Assembly (NCBI GenBank): GCA_041659585.1
Contig: JBAZXY010000051.1
Span: forward strand, 1-8,694
Origin: UBA8518 sp041659585
GTDB lineage: Bacteria > Patescibacteriota > Minisyncoccia > Moranbacterales > UBA2206
DNA length: 8,694 bases
Direction of reading: 5' to 3'
The position numbers and the translations under genes were made by a program. The notes beneath the pieces are model-generated. The model was given only the letters and a program-made list of their open reading frames with translations, was not told the DNA's origin and ran no database searches. Shown here piece by piece: positions 1 through 5,298 of this stretch (position 1 is the stretch's first letter; each line of letters opens with the position of its first letter).

Positions 1-21
1 TACAATATAGGGAATGATCCC
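1..21 (+). promoter_or_regulatory. Possible promoter -10 at the window edge
   Basis: TACAAT at 1-6 fits a -10 hexamer and would start transcription near 13, giving the first gene a roughly 35-nt leader. A small GGGA/TCCC hairpin (10-13 with 18-21) would lie at the start of that RNA. The -35 would be outside the window, so this rests on one hexamer and its position. Confidence 0.25.
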
Positions 22-47
22 AAAATAATAATGGAGGTGAGTAAGCC

Positions 48-644
48 ATGTTCTTATATATAGACAAATGGTTGATGGATAGGTTCGAAAAATACTCTCA
101 AAAAATTCAACGGATGTTTGGAATCACATGCTTTGAAATAGCTCGTGTCTGCTTTCTGCTTTCCTCGATGTTCATATTTCTCTGGGCAGTTGCTGCTTTT
201 ACTATGTCGGGAACTGGATGGTTGACGAATTCTATGTCGAAATCTAGTCCACTGATTAATGCAGCTATTTTCATGATGAGAGCTTTAGTCGCAATGATAA
301 TTGTGTCTGCAAATTACAGAGGAGTTAGTCTTTGCAAACATCTGATGCGAGAGTATAATACCTTAAACAGCAATGCAGGCTTGATGAATAAGCGCAGGAT
401 TATTGCTGAGTCAGATAGAATTATGAGTATTAAGCTTATGGTTTGGTACTTATTGATATTTATACCTGCGATGTTGTTATTTGACAAATCTGGGTTTTTC
501 CCTCTTCTCAGTATTTTTGTAAGAGTTGCAGCAGAATATCTAGTTTGCTGCACTCCATTGCCATCGCAAAAAAGCAAAGTGAAGAAATGGATTGAATCAT
601 TACTAACTGCGCGAAAACTATCACCCGCTTTCGATTCAGTGTAA
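48..644 (+). CDS. Four-span membrane protein of unknown function
   Basis: I do not recognise a family for this 198-residue protein. The start is set by a near-perfect Shine-Dalgarno GGAGGTGA at 33-40, seven bases before ATG. Hydrophobic segments lie at about residues 29-52, 69-88, 128-146 and 150-168. The N-terminal 27 residues and the loop at 89-127 are polar and basic (for example KRR at 115-117), which suggests they face the cytoplasm. The C-terminal tail (170-198) is also polar. There is no signal peptidase site and no catalytic motif that I can see. The gene ends just before a strong terminator, so it closes a transcription unit that may begin at the window edge. It could be a small integral membrane accessory protein. 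The call as a real gene is secure; the function is unknown. Confidence 0.8.
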   Translation: MFLYIDKWLMDRFEKYSQKIQRMFGITCFEIARVCFLLSSMFIFLWAVAAFTMSGTGWLTNSMSKSSPLINAAIFMMRALVAMIIVSANYRGVSLCKHLMREYNTLNSNAGLMNKRRIIAESDRIMSIKLMVWYLLIFIPAMLLFDKSGFFPLLSIFVRVAAEYLVCCTPLPSQKSKVKKWIESLLTARKLSPAFDSV

Positions 645-673
645 AGTCCAATGGGCTCAAAAAGTCAGACGGA

Positions 674-705
674 GGCTCTCAGGAAAATTTCTTGAGAGCC
701 TTTTT
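674..705 (+). terminator. Rho-independent terminator
   Basis: A 10-bp stem (674-683 with 691-700, one G-T wobble) encloses a 7-nt loop and is followed by five T (701-705). It begins 30 nt after the stop codon of the four-span membrane protein and ends that unit. Confidence 0.88.
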
Positions 706-712
706 CAATAGA

Positions 713-760
713 CACGCAGAAAAGAAACAGAACGGGGGAAAGCCCTGTTTTTTTGTTTTT
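713..760 (+). repeat. Imperfect direct repeat, copy 1
   Basis: This 48-nt stretch recurs at 5854-5900. The two copies share 13 exact bases at the left end (CACGCAGAAAAGA) and 24 exact bases at the right end (737-760), which include GAAAGCCCTG and a T-rich tail. The middle differs by a few substitutions and one indel. In this copy ACGGGG (732-737) can pair with CCCTGT (743-748) over a GAAAG loop, followed by seven T, so it could also act as a terminator. It lies just after another terminator and just before a promoter. Whether it is a mobile repeat, a conserved small RNA or a degenerate attachment site cannot be told from here. Confidence 0.6.
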
Positions 761-762
761 GG

Positions 763-790
763 TTGACCTAATCGATTTTTACTGTAGAAT
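763..790 (+). promoter_or_regulatory. Sigma70-type promoter for the DsrC-like gene
   Basis: TTGACC (763-768), a 16-nt spacer and TAGAAT (785-790) form a good sigma70-type pair. Transcription would begin near 797, giving a leader of about 90 nt. That leader contains a nested hairpin (see 819-855). Confidence 0.45.
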
Positions 791-818
791 TGTATAAAAG
801 TAGTTTTTTACAAAAGGT

Positions 819-855
819 CCCAAAACAGCATATACTTATGCGAATTTACTTTGGG
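819..855 (+). promoter_or_regulatory. Nested hairpin in the leader of the DsrC-like gene
   Basis: GCATA (828-832) pairs with TATGC (837-841) over a 4-nt loop. An outer helix, CCCAAA (819-824) with TTTGGG (850-855), encloses it. The structure lies in the predicted 5' leader, 33 nt before the start codon, so it could shape translation. I do not recognise it as a known riboswitch. Confidence 0.3.
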
Positions 856-888
856 TTATAAGAATTTTGATTAGAGGGGGGATGTCGC

Positions 889-1200
889 ATGGCAATAATT
901 GAGCACAGGGGAAGGCAGTATGAGGTAGACAAAGATGGTTTTTTGGTCAGATTTGAGGAATGGGATGAGGGCTGGGTTGATTATATCAAGGGTGCCGAAG
1001 GAATTTGCAAGTTAAGTGATGTTCATCAGAAAGTGATGGTTGCTTTGCAGGAATATTATAAAAAAAACAAGAAACCTCTGCATATTAGAAATTTTTCTGA
1101 AGTCACTGGCATTCGATTAAGGATTGTCTATGATTTATTTCCATCTGGTTATAGAAAAGGCGCTTATAAGATGGCAGGACTGAAAGATCCCGGTGGTTGA
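889..1200 (+). CDS. DsrC/TusE-family protein lacking both redox cysteines
   Basis: This 103-residue protein has the DsrC/TusE layout: an N-terminal G-x-Y/F-E-V-D-x-D-G-F-L motif (residues 8-19), W25 and W29, a helical middle, LFPSG (83-87) and KMAGL (94-98). Known members carry sulfur or a trisulfide on a C-terminal flexible arm in dissimilatory sulfur metabolism or tRNA thiolation. The SD GAGGGGGG (874-881), 7 nt before ATG, fixes the start. By alignment from memory with sulfate-reducer DsrC (cysteines 93 and 104 in Desulfovibrio), residue 93 is Tyr and codon 104 is TGA, followed by TAA. As read, the protein therefore has neither arm cysteine; its only cysteine is C40. Such proteins could be regulatory (RspA-like) rather than sulfur carriers. 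If TGA were read as selenocysteine, it would restore a chalcogen at the catalytic place. No Dsr or Tus partner gene is nearby. Confidence 0.85.
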   Translation: MAIIEHRGRQYEVDKDGFLVRFEEWDEGWVDYIKGAEGICKLSDVHQKVMVALQEYYKKNKKPLHIRNFSEVTGIRLRIVYDLFPSGYRKGAYKMAGLKDPGG

Positions 1201-1209
1201 TAAGGTTTA

Positions 1210-1230
1210 ATTTTCCTCGGCGAGGAAAAT
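1210..1230 (+). promoter_or_regulatory. Perfect hairpin after the TGA stop (SECIS-like or weak terminator)
   Basis: A perfect 9-bp stem (1210-1218 with 1222-1230) carries a 3-nt loop, GGC. The loop begins 18 nt after the TGA at 1198-1200. This distance, the small loop and a G as first loop base fit the loose bacterial SECIS rules as I remember them. The only T run (1239-1244) is 8 nt past the stem, so it would be a poor intrinsic terminator, though an RNA-stabilising 3' hairpin is the plain alternative. Confidence 0.5.
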
Positions 1231-1248
1231 GGGCGTAATTTTTTGGGG

Positions 1249-1267
1249 AATGAAGGTAGCTTTCATT
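1249..1267 (+). repeat. Short hairpin between the DsrC-like and acyltransferase genes
   Basis: An 8-bp inverted repeat (1249-1256 with 1260-1267, one G-T wobble) closes a TAG loop. No T run follows, so it is not a terminator. It may be a 3' processing signal or an operator for the next gene. Confidence 0.3.
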
Positions 1268-1338
1268 AATACTGGGCAAATAATTTTTACGATACAAAAA
1301 GTGTAGTTAAAAAATCATTTCGAAGGAGGACTGACCAT

Positions 1339-1821
1339 ATGACCACTAGTATAGATCCAACCGTAAATATTTTCAAATCGGAGATAGCTATAGATGTACA
1401 CGTCCGTGAATTTTGTACAATCAGAAATTCCACACTTGGCATCGGATGCAAGATCTATGAGAGGGTTTCTATTAAGAAATCCAAAATAGGCGAGGGCAGT
1501 GATATTAATGCGGGCACCTATATAGAAAATGCTAATATAGGAAGAAGCGTCCAAATTGCGCCGAACTGCATCATTGTGGGTGTCACCCATGATTTTTCAC
1601 CGGAAGGAGTTGATCATGAAGATGTCTTTATGCGTATAGATATTGGTGATGGGGCATGGATCGGCGCGGGAAGCATAATTATGCCAGGCGTTAAAATTGG
1701 CCAGGGGTCTGTGATTGGAGCAGGCGCTACGGTGAAGATGGATGTTCCCGATAGACATGTGTATGTAGGTACACCATCTCAAAATAAATGTTATCCAATA
1801 TTACCTATGATTCATCCTTGA
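1339..1821 (+). CDS. Hexapeptide-repeat (left-handed beta-helix) acyltransferase
   Basis: The 160-residue protein is built of hexapeptide repeats of the I/V-G-x-G-x-x type (for example IGEGSDI near 50-56, IGDGAWIGAGSII at 102-114, IGQGSVIGAGATV at 120-132), which fold as a left-handed beta-helix. These enzymes, active as trimers, transfer acyl groups, usually acetyl from acetyl-CoA, to sugars or small molecules. The loop after the middle coils holds H84 in GVTHDFSPEG, placed like the catalytic His of the WbbJ/xenobiotic acetyltransferase group. The helix is followed by V-G-T-P-S (143-147), typical of the C-terminal cap. AAGGAGGA (1323-1330), 8 nt upstream, decides the start. The gene appears monocistronic, with a terminator behind it. 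The substrate cannot be told; an envelope sugar is plausible. Confidence 0.88.
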   Translation: MTTSIDPTVNIFKSEIAIDVHVREFCTIRNSTLGIGCKIYERVSIKKSKIGEGSDINAGTYIENANIGRSVQIAPNCIIVGVTHDFSPEGVDHEDVFMRIDIGDGAWIGAGSIIMPGVKIGQGSVIGAGATVKMDVPDRHVYVGTPSQNKCYPILPMIHP

Positions 1822-1850
1822 AGCCATTCTTCAAGGCGTGTCGATTGAAG
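1816..1850 (+). promoter_or_regulatory. Competing hairpins across the acyltransferase stop codon
   Basis: CCTTGAAG (1816-1823, containing the stop) pairs perfectly with CTTCAAGG (1829-1836). The same CTTCAA can instead pair with TTGAAG at 1845-1850, whose last bases belong to the terminator stem starting at 1849. The two pairings exclude each other. Confidence 0.3.
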
Positions 1851-1882
1851 CCCTTGCTGTCTAATGATGGTAAGGGCTTTTT
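1849..1882 (+). terminator. Rho-independent terminator after the acyltransferase
   Basis: AGCCCTT (1849-1855) pairs with AAGGGCT (1872-1878). The stem can extend inward by three more pairs, two of them wobbles, and a T run follows (1878-1882). It lies 27 nt after the stop codon. Confidence 0.8.
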
Positions 1883-1935
1883 CTTTGTCAGTCTCGCTCA
1901 AAAAAGTTTTTTTAATTGAATGCTTGACTTTTGTG

Positions 1936-1976
1936 GCTAGATATGCTTTTATTACTTGATACATTGTGTATCTAGC
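1936..1976 (+). repeat. 11-bp inverted repeat upstream of the 399-residue membrane protein
   Basis: GCTAGATATGC (1936-1946) pairs with GTGTATCTAGC (1966-1976), including two G-T wobbles, around a 19-nt loop, with TTTT directly after (1977-1980). It lies in the 218-nt gap before the gene starting at 2041. It could be an operator, an attenuator or a weak terminator. No convincing promoter is visible in this gap, although TTGACT at 1924-1929 could be a -35. Confidence 0.35.
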
Positions 1977-2040
1977 TTTTGGGGAAAACCCTAAAAAACT
2001 GTTTTTTAAAAATCTAAACGTATTAATGGGGGGTTGGGAT

Positions 2041-3240
2041 ATGAAAAGACTGGAATGTTTTCTGGAAGATTATTCCTGGCTTCTGAAGGCGGGAATATGG
2101 ATGTTGCTCATTGTATGGGCGACACAGCTCAATGGTTTTTTTGTCGGGGCGTATAAAAAAGAAATGGAGGCGGAAAGAAATAGGCCGCCGCGCAATATTG
2201 AATTGGAGCTAAAGCTTAATCATGAAGCGTATGATCTGAATGAAAAACAGATCAATGCTGCACGCGAAAAAGGTGCGTTGTATGGCCCACAGGACTATTT
2301 CAATGACTTTAAAGCAATGAAAAAGTTGCAATATGCAATCATTGGGACGGAGCATGGTTATGAGCCATTTCTTTCTAATGCAGCGTTGATGAATCTGCAG
2401 CGTATGAGCATGGATAATGTCGGCAAAGGCAGGACGTATGCTAATGAGGATGTTTCAAAGGCGGCGGCTGAATTTAGTGAATGGAAGAGGTCAGGTGGGT
2501 CAGTTGGAGATGAATTCCATGAGGAGGTTGATAATCTGAGTGCGCGGGAAAAATGGTTGATATTTTTCAATTGGTTTTCTACGCTCTATTTACGAGGACT
2601 GCTTTTGTTGCCATTGTTGTTTGTCATTCGAATGGCTTCAAGAAAAGGCATTTTGGAAACCATCTTGGCAGATAAGTTTCGCTTCGTCTATTCAATCATT
2701 CTTTGGCCATTGTATGCGACAAAATATCCTTACAATGTAATCAAGGAAATTATTGTTGCGGCGGAGTTGCGGCGGATAGGGAAAATTTTCCGTAGGTTCA
2801 CACCTGAAGAAAATGCCGTAGTCCGTCAGATTGCGGAAAATAAGAATTTTTGGCAGTGGATTGAGAATTTCCATTTTGCAAATAAACCTATCTTCAAGCG
2901 ATCTTTTGTAGTTGCCTTGGTTGCCGTGGTTTTGCTTAAACTTTTGGCTCCAATGGTAGCGCAAGCTGATGCGGGACACACTGAACTGATAAGAGCTGGT
3001 CCGGAAATCTCTTCCAAATGCAGTGTTGGCAATAACACTCACAGTATTCAGCAAATGGATGACCATTTTGAGGGGCTGATGGTGTTGGCTGCTTCATTTG
3101 AATTTTGCATGAAGCTTCTAACAATAATCTGCTTTCGTCTGAAAAATTTTCACACGAAAGATTTCATCGCTAAGATTGAGCATGTGCCGCTTGTCGGCTA
3201 TTTATTTTTCATTGGCATATTTTTTTATCCAGAAAAATAA
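2041..3240 (+). CDS. Multi-span membrane protein of unknown function
   Basis: I do not recognise a family. The frame is open from a GTG at 1966, but the start at 2041 is preferred because of a six-G SD (2028-2033) 7 nt before it; this gives 399 residues. Likely membrane spans are at about 15-36, 182-199, 215-228, 287-308, 345-366 and 382-396. Residues 37-180 form a long polar region, probably helical, with many E/K/N and an EREK start to the next span. Residues 309-344 form a polar loop with C327 after a hydrophobic span ending in AQADA, which looks like a signal-sequence junction. An amphipathic region lies at 230-285 (ELRRIGKIFRR). The exported protein gene begins 43 nt later after a GC-rich hairpin, so the two are probably cotranscribed. 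It may anchor or assist the exported partner, but this is inference. Confidence 0.8.
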   Translation: MKRLECFLEDYSWLLKAGIWMLLIVWATQLNGFFVGAYKKEMEAERNRPPRNIELELKLNHEAYDLNEKQINAAREKGALYGPQDYFNDFKAMKKLQYAIIGTEHGYEPFLSNAALMNLQRMSMDNVGKGRTYANEDVSKAAAEFSEWKRSGGSVGDEFHEEVDNLSAREKWLIFFNWFSTLYLRGLLLLPLLFVIRMASRKGILETILADKFRFVYSIILWPLYATKYPYNVIKEIIVAAELRRIGKIFRRFTPEENAVVRQIAENKNFWQWIENFHFANKPIFKRSFVVALVAVVLLKLLAPMVAQADAGHTELIRAGPEISSKCSVGNNTHSIQQMDDHFEGLMVLAASFEFCMKLLTIICFRLKNFHTKDFIAKIEHVPLVGYLFFIGIFFYPEK

Positions 3241-3243
3241 ATA

Positions 3244-3267
3244 GCCGGAGTAGGAACTTTCTCCGGC
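3244..3267 (+). promoter_or_regulatory. GC-rich intercistronic hairpin
   Basis: GCCGGAG (3244-3250) pairs with CTCCGGC (3261-3267) around a 10-nt loop. No T run follows, and the SD of the next gene begins at 3272. It is better read as an mRNA-stability or processing element between two cotranscribed genes than as a terminator. Confidence 0.5.
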
Positions 3268-3283
3268 AAATAGGGAGAGGGTT

Positions 3284-4009
3284 ATGAACAAGAAAATGTT
3301 TCGTTTGATGGCTGGTCTGTGTGTGATTTTTGTAGCTGTTGCCCTGGCAGAACATTGTGAGGCTCAGGAAGATGGTAAGCGAGTGGAGGGATATGTTTTC
3401 TACCGGGCTAATCTGATCAGTCCTGACATGAACAAGAATTTTTGGTCGCATGATCTTAGCGCGTATTCACTTGTTGATGGAAAATATGGACTTGGCTTGG
3501 ATAATACCTATTGTCCAGATAAAGATTATTTTCGCACGAAACCCTTTGCGACAGTGAATGTTGTCGGAGGATTGAATCTTCTTGGTGGACTTTCACTTGA
3601 TAACGCGGGCGGGGATTATGCACAGCTAGGTTTCTGGTATTTTGGAAAATTGGGCGAGAAGGTGAAAATATTTCTTGATCCAAGGTTTTATATCGGGACC
3701 AGCGAGGGGGCTAGGGATTTTTTTGAGGGCTATGCTGAAATTAACTATCCCTTAAATGATAAATTCACCCTAGCTATCAATGTTCTTCACGATTATTGGT
3801 GGGAAAGCAATACCAATTGGATGCTTGTTGGCCCAGTGGTTTATTGGAAGATTAATTCATCGATTACAGTGTTTGCGCGTATTGCACGCGAAACAAATTT
3901 CGAGGGAGGTGATGCGACGGATATTAGGACGGCCATAAAATTGTCCTTCCAATCGAGTAACAGTCGGGTAGGTTGCGAATGCAACTTGCCCGATTTTTTT
4001 ATGGAATAA
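3284..4009 (+). CDS. Exported beta-rich protein, outer-membrane-barrel-like
   Basis: The ORF encodes 241 residues. A signal peptide is clear: MNKK, a hydrophobic core (about 8-22) and a probable cut after CEA (25-27). The mature part has alternating polar and hydrophobic strands rich in aromatic residues and Gly (VEGYVFYR; PFATVNVVGGLNLLGGLSL; AQLGFWYFGKL; KIFLDPRFYIG; FFEGYAEINYPL; WMLVGPVVYWKI; SITVFARIA; TAIKLSF). This resembles a small outer-membrane beta-barrel with paired strands and short turns, and IKLSF near 218-222 would suit a barrel's terminal strand. GGGAGAGGG (3273-3281) supports the start. The last roughly 18 residues are encoded by the gene's own terminator hairpin, suggesting that an earlier stop was lost. 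No family is recognised. A diderm-type protein would be odd if the host is a Patescibacterium. Confidence 0.78.
   Translation: MNKKMFRLMAGLCVIFVAVALAEHCEAQEDGKRVEGYVFYRANLISPDMNKNFWSHDLSAYSLVDGKYGLGLDNTYCPDKDYFRTKPFATVNVVGGLNLLGGLSLDNAGGDYAQLGFWYFGKLGEKVKIFLDPRFYIGTSEGARDFFEGYAEINYPLNDKFTLAINVLHDYWWESNTNWMLVGPVVYWKINSSITVFARIARETNFEGGDATDIRTAIKLSFQSSNSRVGCECNLPDFFME
3964..4000 (+). terminator. Strong terminator inside the 3' end of the exported-protein ORF
   Basis: A 13-bp stem (3964-3976 with 3981-3993, two G-T wobbles) with a GAAT loop is followed by seven T (3994-4000). The open frame runs through it to TAA at 4007-4009, so most transcripts would end before that stop codon. Confidence 0.9.
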
Positions 4010-4024
4010 TATTTTTAGGAAAAG

Positions 4025-4053
4025 TCGCTCAAAGCGGTTTTTTTTGATATGAT
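4025..4053 (+). promoter_or_regulatory. Promoter of the AEC transporter, probably leaderless
   Basis: TATGAT (4048-4053) is preceded by TG-A, an extended -10, and lies 17 nt after TCGCTC (4025-4030). The -10 ends six bases before the ATG at 4060, so transcription should begin at or beside the start codon. No SD lies between 4010 and 4059. The same TCGCYC-17-TAT architecture occurs at 5051-5079. Confidence 0.5.
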
Positions 4054-4059
4054 AATAAG

Positions 4060-4980
4060 ATGAACATATTTTTCATGTTATTGCTGAAAATACTCCCATT
4101 GTACGGCTTGATATTGCTGGGTTTTTTAGCTGGTAAATTTCTGAAGTTGGAAAAAGAAAAGATTGCGATTTTGTTGATTTATTTTATTGCTCCGGTTATT
4201 GTTTTCAAGGGAGTAATGAGGGCTAATATCATGGCGAGCAATTTATCGTTGCCTTTATTGTTTTTAGTTTTGGGCATTCTGATTTCTCTTTCTTTTCTCT
4301 TTCTTTCGAAATTCATTTGGCAAGATTCGACTAGAAACATAATTGCGTTCACTTCCGGCACAGGGAATACGGGTTATTTCGGTTTGCCGGTGGCACTGGC
4401 TTTGTTTGGCGATGAATATTTGCCCTTAATGGTATTGGCGTTGCTCGGGACCATTCTATACGAAAACTCGTTGGGTTTTTATTTGGCGGCTCGGGGTAAT
4501 CATTCGAAAACCGAAAGTTTCCAACGGCTTTTAAAATTGCCGGCAATTTACGCTTTTTTGCTAGCGCTGGCGCTGAACTTGGCGGGTGTTAAATTTGGAA
4601 ATTCATATGAAAATGTCACCTATGGATTCCAGTTGGCGTATACGTTGCTTGGCATGATGATTATCGGATTGGGAATTGCGAGTATGGTGAAAATTGAATT
4701 TGACTTGAAATTCATCTCGGTCGCATTCTTGGCTAGATTTCTAGTTTGGCCGCTCAGCGTGTTTTGTATAATTTTTTTGAACAATGCTTTTTTTCATTTT
4801 TATGGCGTCGAAGCGCAGAAGATAATGATTTTGATGTCGATTGTGCCGTTGGCGGCCAATACAGTTTCCTATGCAACTCTTCTAAAAATACATCCGGGAA
4901 AAGCAGCTATGACAGTCCTGTTGAGCACAATATTCGCTTTGTTGTATATTCCTGTGATGGTGATGGTTTTTATCAAATAG
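4060..4980 (+). CDS. AEC-family (auxin efflux carrier) transporter
   Basis: The protein has 306 residues, normal for the AEC family (TC 2.A.69), and about ten membrane spans arranged as two five-span halves with a short polar loop near 143-160. The family signature is present: GNTGYFGLP (102-110) with E135/N136 in the following span, and MSIVPLAANTVSYA (259-272) in the second half. Related proteins move carboxylates, amino acids or hormone-like acids; the substrate here is not readable. Start: the ATG at 4060 lies directly behind an extended -10 with no SD, pointing to a leaderless mRNA. The gene stands between the terminator at 3964-4000 and a new promoter at 5051, so it is probably monocistronic. 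No clear terminator follows it. Confidence 0.9.
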   Translation: MNIFFMLLLKILPLYGLILLGFLAGKFLKLEKEKIAILLIYFIAPVIVFKGVMRANIMASNLSLPLLFLVLGILISLSFLFLSKFIWQDSTRNIIAFTSGTGNTGYFGLPVALALFGDEYLPLMVLALLGTILYENSLGFYLAARGNHSKTESFQRLLKLPAIYAFLLALALNLAGVKFGNSYENVTYGFQLAYTLLGMMIIGLGIASMVKIEFDLKFISVAFLARFLVWPLSVFCIIFLNNAFFHFYGVEAQKIMILMSIVPLAANTVSYATLLKIHPGKAAMTVLLSTIFALLYIPVMVMVFIK

Positions 4981-5050
4981 AATCAGCATACGTGCAATAC
5001 TCAATTTGGATGGCTAATTCGTCTATTTGGCCGTTAATAACTTGAAAAAC

Positions 5051-5079
5051 TCGCCCAAAACGCCATTTTTTGATATAAT
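5051..5079 (+). promoter_or_regulatory. Promoter upstream of the small ORF and P-loop gene
   Basis: A consensus TATAAT (5074-5079) with TG-A before it (extended -10) lies 17 nt after TCGCCC (5051-5056). The surrounding CYCAAA and TTTTTTGATAT context matches the promoter at 4025-4053. Predicted transcription start is near 5086, giving a leader of about 56 nt. The rest of the stretch from 4981 to 5141 shows nothing else I can name. Confidence 0.6.
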
Positions 5080-5141
5080 AGACTTATCGCCTAATAATTC
5101 ACTACTGCAATTTCCATTATGACTTGTGGTGTTTTGTGCCT

Positions 5142-5291
5142 ATGGATAAAAATAGTTTTAATCCGGTTGAGGATAATTTATTGGAAGAATTTCACGAAGC
5201 GGGTTGGAAAAATTTAGATGAGGCGAGAAACTTGGTAACTGAAAAGAATACCTTGTCGGCGATTGATTTTGTTGAGAGAAATTATTTTTAG
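5142..5291 (+). CDS. Small acidic ORF of 49 residues
   Basis: This ATG-started frame encodes 49 residues and ends with TAG 7 nt before the next start codon. The protein is acidic and polar, probably helical (EDNLLEEFHEAGW near 10-22, then LDEARNL and AIDFVERNYF), and has no signal peptide or membrane span. Codon use looks coding-like. No SD precedes the start. Its place right behind a good promoter and directly before the P-loop gene suggests a cotranscribed leader gene, whose translation may carry ribosomes into the next gene. I do not recognise it; it may also be a remnant of a longer gene. Confidence 0.45.
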   Translation: MDKNSFNPVEDNLLEEFHEAGWKNLDEARNLVTEKNTLSAIDFVERNYF

Positions 5292-5298
5292 TAAAATT

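Noticed and set aside
82..90. GGTTCGAAA resembling a tRNA T-loop
   Set aside because: No acceptor stem, anticodon arm or CCA surrounds it, and it lies inside a well-supported gene.
1198..1821. TGA read as glycine or tryptophan (alternative genetic code)
   Set aside because: TGA ends the acyltransferase (1819-1821) just before a terminator and the peptidase gene (7704-7706) in an ATGA overlap, so TGA works as stop here.
1966..2040. Upstream GTG start for the membrane protein, giving 424 residues
   Set aside because: The added 25 residues lack an SD and overlap the inverted repeat; ATG 2041 has a six-G SD at good distance.
2692..3066. 124-residue minus-strand frame
   Set aside because: It lies opposite the membrane protein gene and has neither SD nor recognisable domains.
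4746..5045. 99-residue + strand frame overlapping the AEC gene
   Set aside because: It is a shadow of the transporter frame, with no start signal and low-complexity, Cys/Phe-rich content.
5263..5298. TTG start for the P-loop protein
   Set aside because: It would overlap the small ORF and put 12 extra residues before the first strand of the fold; family members begin at the strand before the P-loop.
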